Shown piece after piece: positions 33,477-41,322 of a DNA stretch of 64,000 nucleotides (positions are counted from its first letter, which is position 1; each line of letters opens with the position of its first letter). A program made the position numbers and the translations under genes. The stretch comes from Acidobacteriota bacterium (GTDB lineage: Bacteria > Acidobacteriota > Blastocatellia > Pyrinomonadales > Pyrinomonadaceae), in contig JAFDVK010000052.1 of assembly GCA_018269005.1 (NCBI GenBank), positions 62,001 through 126,000 of the forward strand. Reading direction: 5' to 3'. Below the pieces are notes generated by a model, which saw only the letters and a program-made list of their open reading frames with translations, did not search any database and had not been told where the DNA came from.

Positions 33477-34684
33477 CGCTTTTCGCGTATGATGACAGTT
33501 TCGCTCGGTGATTTCAATTCATATATGGTTCCGCGCCAGCGGATACGCCGCGAGAATAGGGCGAGAATCGTGTTAACGAGGAAGATCGCGGGTGTGACGA
33601 AAGCAAAGATGCATTGAGGAACGACCTGTTTTGCCAGAAGCTTTTCGTGATCCGAGAGGGCAAAGCGAACGGCGCGCAGACGAACAAAAGCCTTTGCAAG
33701 AGTGAACACGGTCACCAACATGAGAGTTGACACCGCTGCGATCATCGCAAGGCTGCCAAGTTCGCTCGTTTGCAGAATTCCTATGCTGGCGATCATCACG
33801 CTGCAGAAAAGGGTCGACCCGAACATTGAAAGGAGCCACAAACCCGGCGAATAGACGCGCGTGATCTTCATTTGCCGCGTCGTGAATTCGAGCATTTCAG
33901 CGAGAGTTTGATGTTCAAAACTCGCACAAAAAGCTCGCGGGACGAACTCCAGTTCAAGGCCGGTATCCTGCACGGCCTTTGTTACGGCAAAATCATCGCT
34001 CAGAACGCCTTTCCAGCAGCTTTTTATGTCAAGCCGCTTGAACATCTCACGTCTGAGTGCCATCGAGCCGCCCCAGCAAAAATTCGACCTTGTGTTGGGC
34101 CCAAGTGCGGATGCGACCGAGCCATTCCAGACGGACGAAAGCTCCGAACCGAGCTTGCCGTTCTCCGAAATAAGCCAGCGGTATCCCGTCGCCGCTCCCA
34201 CATTTGGTTTTAAGGCCGTAGTCGAAAGGGAAGCGAGCCAGTCAGAATTGGTGCAGGCATCAGAATCGACAAAGGCGAACACCTCGCTGCGTTCGTCGGC
34301 GGTTGGTATCGCAAAGAGAAGGTTCTCGATCTTCTGACTGGATCCCGTAGCTTTCTGTGCGACGAGAAGGCGTGCACTGACCTTGTCAGATGAATGAACC
34401 AAGATCGCCTCTTCGATCTCCTTAACGGCCGCATCTTCTTTGTCGTCAACGATAAAAAGGATCTCGTAGCTCGGATATCGCTGGGCAAAGAGTCTTCGCA
34501 GATTTTCTTTGAACTCGCGATCAGCGCCGCGGCAAGGTGCGAAGATGGTCGCGAAAGGCAGGTCGGGTCGAGTCTCGAGCGAGAACCCATCGCGAATGAA
34601 TCTCTCGTAGATGATGCCGCCGCGATATGACCGACAGCTCAGCCAGATCAGCACAACCGCAAAAAAGTAGAATACGTAGATCAA
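33473..34684 (-). CDS. Membrane GT2 glycosyltransferase resembling ceramide glucosyltransferase / HpnI
   Basis: 403 residues. One N-terminal helix, a GT2 catalytic domain (about 40-270) and three C-terminal helices. Motifs: 'IFAPCRGADREFKENLR', 'VDSDACTNSDWL' (DxD), 'WKGVLSDDFAVTKA' and the EFTTRQMKITR segment in the (Q/R)xxRW position. This order matches ceramide glucosyltransferase-type proteins, which in bacteria glycosylate lipids such as hopanoids or sphingolipids. The substrate is not known. It sits between waaA and atpZ, overlapping the latter by four bases. Confidence 0.85.
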   Translation of the reverse strand: MIYVFYFFAVVLIWLSCRSYRGGIIYERFIRDGFSLETRPDLPFATIFAPCRGADREFKENLRRLFAQRYPSYEILFIVDDKEDAAVKEIEEAILVHSSDKVSARLLVAQKATGSSQKIENLLFAIPTADERSEVFAFVDSDACTNSDWLASLSTTALKPNVGAATGYRWLISENGKLGSELSSVWNGSVASALGPNTRSNFCWGGSMALRREMFKRLDIKSCWKGVLSDDFAVTKAVQDTGLELEFVPRAFCASFEHQTLAEMLEFTTRQMKITRVYSPGLWLLSMFGSTLFCSVMIASIGILQTSELGSLAMIAAVSTLMLVTVFTLAKAFVRLRAVRFALSDHEKLLAKQVVPQCIFAFVTPAIFLVNTILALFSRRIRWRGTIYELKSPSETVIIREKR

Positions 34685-34693
34685 GGCGATTTC

Positions 34694-36022
34694 TTAGTGA
34701 GAGCCCTCGCTCGATGAACGCAGGATAAGCGGCTTCAGCTGCTCAAAGGTCCGGTCGATGGCGCCGCGATTATTGTTCATTGCCGCTTTTGCACGTTCCC
34801 CAAGGGCCTTGCGTTTTTCGGGACGGTCGAGCAACGCGAGAAACTCCTTGGCAAGAGCGGCGGAAGCATCATCTAACGATTCTTTTGGTATCTGTATCAA
34901 CGCCTCGCGTTCAAGGAACTCTTCGACGATGGCCTTGAAATTATGCGTGTATGGCCCTGCAATGATCGCTTTACCCTCGGCAGCCGGTTCGAGGACGCTT
35001 TGGCCGCCGTGTTCGATCAGGCTTCCGCCGACGAACACAATCTCAGCAAGCGGAAAGGCCGCCCGCAGTTCGCCGATCGAATCGAGCAATATCACGTCTG
35101 CGGACACGTCGGCATCACCCGCGGCATCGGAACGGCGCGTCCATTTGAAGCCCGAGTTTGCGATAAGCTGAGCGACCTCATCGAATCGCTCCGGATGCCG
35201 CGGTGCGATCAAAAGACGAGGCGACCCTTCGCGTGTTGCCTCCGAGGTCTTGCGAAAGGCGTCGAGCGCCCAAGATTCTTCAGGGGCGTGTGTGCTTGCG
35301 GCGATGATCAACGGCGCATTTTCAGCGAGGCCGAAACGGGTACGGAACTCTTCCGTCAGAGCTTCTTCGCCTTCCGTGATCGAATGGTCGAATTTTAGAT
35401 TTCCCGTAACCTTTACCTTGCTCGCACGCATTCCAAGGGCCATAAAGCGGTTCGCGTCCGCACCGGTTTGGATCAGAGCTCGGTCGAAATAGCCGAATAG
35501 CCGCTTCATCGTCTTTTTGAACGCGTTGTAACGCTTGTACGAGCGTTCGGACATTCGGCCATTCACGAGAGCGACGCGGACGTGCGATCTGCAGGATTCG
35601 CGAATGAGGTTGAGCCACAATTCGGTCTCCATTATCACTAGCAGAGCCGGTCGAAAATGCCGCAGTACGCGCCTTACCGTCCAGCGCCAATCGAACGGCA
35701 CGTAGAAGACGGCTTCTGCTTGCGTGAAAAGCTCTTTTGCGAGCTTTTGGCCCGTGCGCGTAGTTGTTGAGACGATCAGCCGGACGTCGGGGAATTCAGT
35801 ATGGAGACGATCGACGAGCAGCCTTGCGGCGTTAGCTTCGCCGACCGAAACACAATGCAGCCAGATGACTTTGCGTTCGTCGGGTGTGAATTTGGGCAAG
35901 GAGAAACTCAGCCTTTGGAAGAATCCGGCCGCACGCTTTCCCCTTACGATGCCGCTCAACGCAAAAACGGGCAGCATCGCAAGAAAAGCGAGCGAATAGA
36001 CAAGACTGTAAAGGACGAACAT
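34694..36022 (-). CDS. waaA: 3-deoxy-D-manno-octulosonic acid (Kdo) transferase
   Basis: About 442 residues from the ATG at 36022, which has GGGGAG five bases upstream; the frame continues to 36061. An N-terminal membrane anchor is followed by the GT30 domain: 'IWLHCVSVGEANAARLLVD', 'YVPFDWRWTVRRVLRHFRP', 'METELWLN', 'LVNGRMSERSY', and in the second half 'AASTHAPEE', 'APRHPERFDEV', 'GGSLIEHGGQSVLEPA'. It adds Kdo to lipid A precursors, which shows that the organism makes LPS. Upstream of it lies efp and a short repeat block. Confidence 0.93.
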   Translation of the reverse strand: MFVLYSLVYSLAFLAMLPVFALSGIVRGKRAAGFFQRLSFSLPKFTPDERKVIWLHCVSVGEANAARLLVDRLHTEFPDVRLIVSTTTRTGQKLAKELFTQAEAVFYVPFDWRWTVRRVLRHFRPALLVIMETELWLNLIRESCRSHVRVALVNGRMSERSYKRYNAFKKTMKRLFGYFDRALIQTGADANRFMALGMRASKVKVTGNLKFDHSITEGEEALTEEFRTRFGLAENAPLIIAASTHAPEESWALDAFRKTSEATREGSPRLLIAPRHPERFDEVAQLIANSGFKWTRRSDAAGDADVSADVILLDSIGELRAAFPLAEIVFVGGSLIEHGGQSVLEPAAEGKAIIAGPYTHNFKAIVEEFLEREALIQIPKESLDDASAALAKEFLALLDRPEKRKALGERAKAAMNNNRGAIDRTFEQLKPLILRSSSEGSH

Positions 36023-36042
36023 TGCAACTCCCCGAAAGAGAT

Positions 36043-36073
36043 AAAGTCGCAAAAAGCGCAAAGTTGCAAAAAC
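36043..36073. repeat. Short-period repeat between efp and waaA
   Basis: Units near 8-9 bp built on (a)aagtYgcaaa occur as 'aagtcgcaaaaagcgca' and 'aagttgcaaaaacag'. The same unit type builds the larger array at 60706-60835. Confidence 0.55.
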
Positions 36074-36081
36074 AGGCGGTT

Positions 36082-36645
36082 CTACTTCACCCGCTCGATA
36101 TAGCGGGATTCCGCCGGATTGACGCGGATCTTCTCGCCTTCGACGATGAACGGCGGCACCTGAAGCGTCACGCCATTTTCGAGTGTCGCGGGCTTGTTCG
36201 AGTTCGAAGCGGTCGCACCTTTCAGGACAGGCTCGGTCGTCGAGACGGTCAATTCCATCGAAGCCGGAAGCGTGATGCCGATGGGCGAGCCGTTATAAAA
36301 CTCGACCTCGATCGTCAGGTTCGGCATCAGCCATTGGGCCGAATCGCCAAGATCTTCTTCGGTCAGGGCGACCTGCTCATAGCTCTCATTGTTCATAAAA
36401 TGATGATGCGAGCCGTCCGAGTAAAGATAATCCATCTTGTGCTGTTCGAGCACGATCCTTTCGAGCGTGTCATTCGAGCGAAAGCGGTATTCGAACGAGT
36501 TTCCGGTCAACAAGTTGCGAAGCCTTGCCTGGACCATCGCCCTCAAGTTGCCCGGCGTGTGGTGGTGAAACTCCATCACCTTGACCGGCGCGCCTTCGTG
36601 AAGGATCACCATTCCTTTTCTGATATCGTTAGCTGAAATTGCCAT
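36082..36645 (-). CDS. efp: Elongation factor P with an Asn at the modification site
   Basis: 187 residues with the three beta-barrel domains of EF-P ('SANDIRKGMVILHEGAPVKV', 'LLTGNSFEYRFRSNDTLER', 'YSDGSHHHFMNNESYEQV', 'PPFIVEGEKIRV'). It relieves ribosome stalling at polyproline. The loop that reaches the peptidyl-transfer centre reads HTPGNLRA: Asn33 stands where other EF-Ps have the lysine modified by EpmA or deoxyhypusine-like paths, or the rhamnosylated arginine. No epmA, epmB or earP gene is seen here. Many Pro-rich proteins in the window make polyproline rescue relevant. Confidence 0.95.
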   Translation of the reverse strand: MAISANDIRKGMVILHEGAPVKVMEFHHHTPGNLRAMVQARLRNLLTGNSFEYRFRSNDTLERIVLEQHKMDYLYSDGSHHHFMNNESYEQVALTEEDLGDSAQWLMPNLTIEVEFYNGSPIGITLPASMELTVSTTEPVLKGATASNSNKPATLENGVTLQVPPFIVEGEKIRVNPAESRYIERVK

Positions 36646-36733
36646 ATACTAAAAAAACTCCCGTGTTCTCGGCATCTATGGTAAAGATGCGAAAAACAAA
36701 GGAGTAAGTTTATGGTTCGCGCCCGCTTCTTGT

Positions 36734-37132
36734 CTAGCGGACAGTTACAAGAAATTTGAACGTGCCCTTCCAGGGGTCGGCCTTAGTGCACTCGACGACG
36801 GTGATCACATAATCACCTGCGGCGGTCGGTGTGACCTCATTTCTGTCGTGGCAGTCGGCGGCCATATCCTGATCGTAATGCGAGCCTTTTGGCGGCTTTA
36901 TCGAGATCGTAATGGCGTTATCTCCTGTACTTTCAGTAGTTAAGGTCTGGCCCTTTCGAACGCGGATGACAAACGTGCGTGCCGACCGATAGCTCGAAAG
37001 CGTGCCCGTGACGGTCTTTTCGGTAGCGCCGCGTGCAAATTTTATTCTCGTCGGGTGCTTCTGGGCGTATGTCTCGGTGACAGATCCAAAAGCCATCAAG
37101 GCTAGGACCGCGATCGTAAATACGTTCTTCAT
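36734..37132 (-). CDS. Small secreted protein of unknown function
   Basis: 132 residues. Signal peptide (1-23, ending ETYAQ), then a beta-rich domain with one cysteine pair (CHDR and CTKA). The segments 'TVTGTLSSYRSARTFVIRVRKGQTLT' and 'TAAGDYVITVVECTKA' resemble the pre-peptidase-C-terminal or Ig-like sandwich type seen in inhibitors and carbohydrate binders, but no family is recognised with confidence. The ATG overlaps the stop of the upstream TPR lipoprotein gene (37129-37132). Confidence 0.75.
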   Translation of the reverse strand: MKNVFTIAVLALMAFGSVTETYAQKHPTRIKFARGATEKTVTGTLSSYRSARTFVIRVRKGQTLTTESTGDNAITISIKPPKGSHYDQDMAADCHDRNEVTPTAAGDYVITVVECTKADPWKGTFKFLVTVR

Positions 37133-37665
37133 TTTTCTTTTTCTTTGTCGCCGAAGGGAAGCGGCGGCGGTTCTTCACCCGGTTTTGGGGCCTCTCGATT
37201 CATACTCGAATAGATCCCCATTATCTGATCTATCCATTGCTTCGCCTCTGCCATCTCAGGTTCGACCGCGAGGGCCTTTCGATAATCGCCGAGAGCCGAA
37301 GGATATTGGCGGGCATCCGTCAGGGCCATTCCGCGGTCGAAATACGCCTTGGCGAGAGCCTTCTTGGCGTCGGCATTCTTAGGAGCCTTTTTCGCCGCCG
37401 CTTCACCTGCCTTTATCGCCTCGTCAAACTTCGTCGTGTCGATCGGCGTACCGCTTTGCGTCCATTTCGATTTCGGCTTGGAAGGATCGACAGAAGGAAC
37501 CGGGCCCGGGCCTGGCGGTTCGTTCGAGTGGGCTATTACGGATTGCTCCGGAAGTTTTGCGTTGCTCGACGGCGCGGTGTTGTCCGAAACGCGGACGGCA
37601 TTCGTGCCGCACGCAGCGAACGCGACGCTAAAGATAAAAACAATGAGTTTGCCGATATTCTTCAT
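37129..37665 (-). CDS. TPR lipoprotein
   Basis: About 178 residues from the ATG at 37665, chosen because it begins a lipoprotein signal (VAFAACG). After a Pro/Ser-rich linker, three TPR-like helices follow: 'EAIKAGEAAAKKAPKNADAKKALAKAYF', 'ARQYPSALGDYRKALAVEPEMAEAKQWID'. It is probably an outer- or inner-membrane-anchored scaffold. ATGA overlap with the upstream PEP-synthase-like gene and 4-bp overlap with the downstream secreted protein place the three genes in one unit. Confidence 0.82.
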   Translation of the reverse strand: MKNIGKLIVFIFSVAFAACGTNAVRVSDNTAPSSNAKLPEQSVIAHSNEPPGPGPVPSVDPSKPKSKWTQSGTPIDTTKFDEAIKAGEAAAKKAPKNADAKKALAKAYFDRGMALTDARQYPSALGDYRKALAVEPEMAEAKQWIDQIMGIYSSMNREAPKPGEEPPPLPFGDKEKEK

Positions 37666-39614
37666 TTTTTGTCTATGTATGGCCTGGATTGAACGATAAA
37701 TATCTTTCTGTCTATTATGCCCCACTCGATATCCTGCGCAACCGAACCGCCAAATGCCTTTTTGATCGCAAGTGCCGCTTTTGCAAGCGCACGAGCTTCT
37801 GCATTTGTCAGAACTCGCTGATCGGGCCCGGCACAGGTCTCGCGTGTGGGCCGAAGGTCGCCTTTTTCATCAAATTCGAGAGCACTCTGCTGCTGTGAGA
37901 GGGTTTTTACGGTAACGGAGTTTGCCGCCGCGCTGTAAAGAAGCTGTTCCGGAATGCCGGCGTTGTCAACGACCTTTGAATTGTGCCCGCAAACCGCGGA
38001 AATATAGACGACATTGCGGGCTCGCGTGTTGAAAGGATCTTTCGTGATCATTACGCCGCCCTTTTTCATATTGATGCCGATCTGCACCAAGGCCGACATA
38101 TAGACGTCCGTCTGGCTCACATAATTCCGTACGCGCGCCTCGTAGGCGTCGAAGTTCCAGAGCGACGCCCAAACTTTCTTCACGGCCGTGACGAGAGATT
38201 CATCGTCGATGACGTTTGCAACGCTTGAATAAAGCCCCGCACCGCTGAAGTTCGGCAGGTCCTCGCTGTTCGAAGAACTTCTGACAAACACGGGTTTTCC
38301 GCCAAGCTGCGTGTGCCACCGTTCGAGGATCTCTTTCTTCAACGCCTCATCGAATTTGCCGGCGATGATCGTCTGGCGGAACTCTGCCAGCTTTTGCCTT
38401 CGGACGCGCGGATTGTGGACGAAATCGTTGTTGTCGGTGAGCTTGAGAATGACGTCGTCAAACCCATTGTCCTGCATGAACTTGTCATACCAATGAAACG
38501 GGATACCAAAACCGTCGGGAATTGTGACGCCCGGCACTTTTTTGTTCAGCATCTCACCGAGGTTTGCGGCCTTTGATCCGTAAGAAATGCTGTCACGCTT
38601 TCGCATCGCAGCGAGCGGAGCAAGCTTCGTCGTCGTCAGATTCACCGGCGGCACCTGATCGTCCGGCGGATTCGGAATATCTTCCGAACTCGTCACGCGT
38701 TCGAGGGTGTAATCGCTCGATCTTGCGTCAAGCTTCATCCAGTAAGTGTTGAGGCCGCGAAAAAGCTTGTCGGCGTCTTTGATGTAAATATTCGGAATGC
38801 CCCATCCATGAGCCAGGATATTGACGTGCGAAAGCGGAGACGAAGGCTTGGCGACGATAATGCCCCGGACCGGCGGCAGCGACTGCGGCAGTTCGCGCAG
38901 GATAAGTATCTCGTTGTCTCCGATCTCGACCGTGTCGTCGAGTTTGTCGATGATGTGAATCCTCCCGACGGCACTGCCTGTATTTAGGGCAAGATAGACT
39001 TGATTGCGATTGAGTTCATCCTGAGACACACGTTCGATACCGAGATCGGCCGACGCAGAAGTTTGCCGCTCCGAGTTCGGCTTGAAGCTTACGTGCGTGT
39101 AGAACGCCGCATTTATGGTGTCATCAGCAAGTTTGATCAACTCGCTCGTTGCCATATCACCTTCCCAGAGTTCCCAAGTGAATTTTTGGACAGGTTCCTG
39201 CCATGCTATCGTCCCGACCATAAATCGGCGGCCTTTGTCGATATAGATCGGCTGGAAAATATCAGCACCGCGGGGCACGAGATATGTCGCGAGAAGGAAA
39301 TCCTTGTGAAAGCGATATCGCTGCGAATTAATGAAGTAGATCTTATTTTTCGCAAGACGATCGATCACGAACATCACGTGCGGCAATGCGTACGGAGTGC
39401 CTTGCTGATAGACGCGTGCGAGCGAATCGAACGCCGCTCTCGATGGGATCGATCTCAGAGAATCGTCCTTCGACGCCGTTATCTTCGGCCTTGGCTTTGT
39501 CGGGGCATCGGATCTGGTGCGCTCGCCCGGAGCCTGGCCAAAAGAAAGGGCCGCAAATGCTGCGATAAAGAGAAACGCCGCAAGAGAACGGGGATAAAGG
39601 TATTTACTTCTCAT
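37662..39614 (-). CDS. Exported PEP-synthase-like protein (phosphohistidine swivel plus PPDK ATP-grasp)
   Basis: 650 residues with a signal peptide (1-27, ending SFGQA). Residues about 235-300 form a swivel domain with the phosphorylatable His in KPSSPLSHVNILAHGWGIP. Residues about 340-650 form the PEP synthase/PPDK N-terminal ATP-binding domain: 'YGSKAANLGEML', 'FVRSSSNSEDLPNFSGAGLY', 'GGVMITKDPF', 'QDIEWGIIDRKIFIVQSRPY'. The order is swivel first, and the C-terminal PEP-binding TIM barrel is absent. An ATP-dependent phosphoryl enzyme with an export signal is odd, since ATP is scarce in the periplasm. The substrate is unknown. It heads the operon containing the TPR lipoprotein and the small secreted protein. 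Confidence 0.85.
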   Translation of the reverse strand: MRSKYLYPRSLAAFLFIAAFAALSFGQAPGERTRSDAPTKPRPKITASKDDSLRSIPSRAAFDSLARVYQQGTPYALPHVMFVIDRLAKNKIYFINSQRYRFHKDFLLATYLVPRGADIFQPIYIDKGRRFMVGTIAWQEPVQKFTWELWEGDMATSELIKLADDTINAAFYTHVSFKPNSERQTSASADLGIERVSQDELNRNQVYLALNTGSAVGRIHIIDKLDDTVEIGDNEILILRELPQSLPPVRGIIVAKPSSPLSHVNILAHGWGIPNIYIKDADKLFRGLNTYWMKLDARSSDYTLERVTSSEDIPNPPDDQVPPVNLTTTKLAPLAAMRKRDSISYGSKAANLGEMLNKKVPGVTIPDGFGIPFHWYDKFMQDNGFDDVILKLTDNNDFVHNPRVRRQKLAEFRQTIIAGKFDEALKKEILERWHTQLGGKPVFVRSSSNSEDLPNFSGAGLYSSVANVIDDESLVTAVKKVWASLWNFDAYEARVRNYVSQTDVYMSALVQIGINMKKGGVMITKDPFNTRARNVVYISAVCGHNSKVVDNAGIPEQLLYSAAANSVTVKTLSQQQSALEFDEKGDLRPTRETCAGPDQRVLTNAEARALAKAALAIKKAFGGSVAQDIEWGIIDRKIFIVQSRPYIDKK

Positions 39615-39629
39615 TCAAAAAACTTTGAT

Positions 39630-40292
39630 CTACGCAGCCGTCCTCATATTGAGGTCCTTCTTCTTAAGGAAACGCTCACGAAACTCCTGTGCGTCGTCCG
39701 GGCCTTGCTGAACAAAGCCGAGGTCGTGGATGATCCCATCACGAAGGCCGTAGATCCAGCCGTGGACGATCAACTTCTGGCCGCGCGCCCAAGCATCGGT
39801 AACTACGGTCGTGTCGGCCGCGTTAATTACCTGACGCGCGACGTTGAGCTCGCACAAACGATCGACGCGTTCTTCGCCTTCGAGGTTGTCCAACTCGTCT
39901 GAATATAGATACGCGGTCTCGCGTATAAGCTGGAGCCAATTATCGATCAATCCGTGCCCGATCGATTCAAGGGCGGCCCGAACACCGCCGCAGCCGTAGT
40001 GCCCGCAGACGATGACGTGCTCGACCTTTAGAACTTCAACGGCAAACTGCAAGACGGAAAGACAGTTCAGGTCGCCGTGCGCCACTATATTCGAGATATT
40101 GCGATGGACGAACACGTCGCCGGGCGTCAGACCGGTGATCTGATTCGCCGGCACGCGGCTGTCAGAGCATCCGATCCAAAGGTATTCAGGAGCCTGGAGA
40201 GCGGCAAGGTTTGCAAAAAACTCCGGCTCTCGGTCGAGCTGTTCTGCGGCCCATTCTTTATTGTTCTTGAGAAGTCGCGTTATGCGTTCCAT
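39630..40292 (-). CDS. can: Beta-class carbonic anhydrase
   Basis: 220 residues, cytoplasmic. Zinc ligands Cys42, His98 and Cys101 (GCSDSR, CGHYGCGGV) and the Asp44/Arg46 dyad are present. 'PEFFANLAALQAPEYLWI' and 'FVHRNISNIV' are family typical. It hydrates carbon dioxide to bicarbonate, supplying carboxylation and pH control. It stands alone on this strand between the PEP-synthase-like gene and a small membrane protein. Confidence 0.96.
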   Translation of the reverse strand: MERITRLLKNNKEWAAEQLDREPEFFANLAALQAPEYLWIGCSDSRVPANQITGLTPGDVFVHRNISNIVAHGDLNCLSVLQFAVEVLKVEHVIVCGHYGCGGVRAALESIGHGLIDNWLQLIRETAYLYSDELDNLEGEERVDRLCELNVARQVINAADTTVVTDAWARGQKLIVHGWIYGLRDGIIHDLGFVQQGPDDAQEFRERFLKKKDLNMRTAA

Positions 40293-40338
40293 AAGACCAT
40301 TCTATCCGTCCGGACAGGTCGGGCAAAGCAGAGGTGTT

Positions 40339-40566
40339 TCATGTGTGCTGTGGTTCGTCAGGGGGATCGGAACGTTCTTTTGGCTTCGGACGGGCGTTTA
40401 TCCTCGCTTTTAGCCGACATCGATAGCCCAGAAAAAACATCGAACAAGCGAGAATGAACGTTGAAAATGTCCAGTCAGGATCATCTGAGCGATAGAAATA
40501 TACGAACGCTGCGGCTAGAAGCAGGCCCGCGAGATAGAAGATGAATTCGAGGCGGCGGTAAGACAT
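40339..40566 (-). CDS. Small two-helix membrane protein
   Basis: 75 residues with two hydrophobic helices (about 8-24 and 32-48) and a basic, proline-rich tail. No family is recognised. It is directly preceded by the DUF4126 gene with no gap on the same strand, so co-expression is likely. Confidence 0.65.
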   Translation of the reverse strand: MSYRRLEFIFYLAGLLLAAAFVYFYRSDDPDWTFSTFILACSMFFLGYRCRLKARINARPKPKERSDPPDEPQHT

Positions 40567-41184
40567 TTACCTCGCCGCCTGGTCGAATCCTTTGCCGGAA
40601 AGATAAGCCGAAACCGCCCGCAGCATTCGCGCTAAACGCCTAATGATCTTTGGCAGGAACCATAAGAAACCGATAAGGAAGAGCACGAGGATGACCGCGA
40701 CCAAGATCGGAGCAAAGACCGCGAGCAGCGTCCCGACAAAGGCGATAATGTCCTCAACGATGGAAAGCGTCCAATTCGATATAGGTTCGGGCGAAAGATT
40801 CGCTGTCACGCGAGCCGCGGCCTTCGTGCCGTGCGAGGCCAATGCCAATCCGCCGCCAAGAAGCGCAGCCGAGATCGTAACGGTCGGGTCGAGCTGGCTA
40901 GTTGCGGCATAAGCAACCACGGCTCCCGCAGGCACACGAATGAATGTGTGAATTACGTCCCAAACGCTGTCAACGTAAGGTATCTTATCCGCAGCAAATT
41001 CGACGATATAAAGTCCGCCCGCGATGCCGATGATCCACCAATTGTCGAGAGCCTCAAGACCGCCCGGCAACTTCACGCCACCGAATTTCTGTAGCAGGCC
41101 AAGCACCGATACCGTCGCGTAGAGATTGATCCCGCTCGTCCACGCTGAGCCGAGAGCAAGAGACAATGTTGATAACCATTCCAT
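40567..41184 (-). CDS. DUF4126 membrane protein
   Basis: 205 residues and about five transmembrane helices. The family opening 'LALGSAWTSGINLYATVSVLGL' and the mid-region 'AADKIPYVDSVWDVIHTFIRVPAGA' are clear. The function of DUF4126 is unknown. Its stop adjoins the start of the next small membrane gene. The 100 bases upstream carry the inverted repeat block at 41204-41322. Confidence 0.87.
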   Translation of the reverse strand: MEWLSTLSLALGSAWTSGINLYATVSVLGLLQKFGGVKLPGGLEALDNWWIIGIAGGLYIVEFAADKIPYVDSVWDVIHTFIRVPAGAVVAYAATSQLDPTVTISAALLGGGLALASHGTKAAARVTANLSPEPISNWTLSIVEDIIAFVGTLLAVFAPILVAVILVLFLIGFLWFLPKIIRRLARMLRAVSAYLSGKGFDQAAR

Positions 41185-41203
41185 AAGAATCCTCCCGGAT
41201 CCA

Positions 41204-41322
41204 GGGGCGAGCGGCGAGGGACAAGGGACGAAAGTATCGTTACGTGCTCACCGACTTAGCTAGTAAGGCACGGCGATCGCTCATCACCTAACTCTCGTCC
41301 CTTGCCGCTTGTCCCTCGTCAC
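41204..41322. repeat. Inverted short-period repeat at the 3' end of the NtrC-type gene
   Basis: The left arm 'gcgagcggcgagggacaag' and the right arm, reverse-complement 'gacgagggacaagcggcaag', share GAGGGACAAG-type units around a 60-bp spacer. The right arm lies inside the last codons of the response-regulator gene. Confidence 0.7.

Noticed and set aside
36713-36760. A 15-codon plus-strand frame preceded by aaaggag
   Set aside because: Too short and antisense to the end of a secreted-protein gene; no further support.
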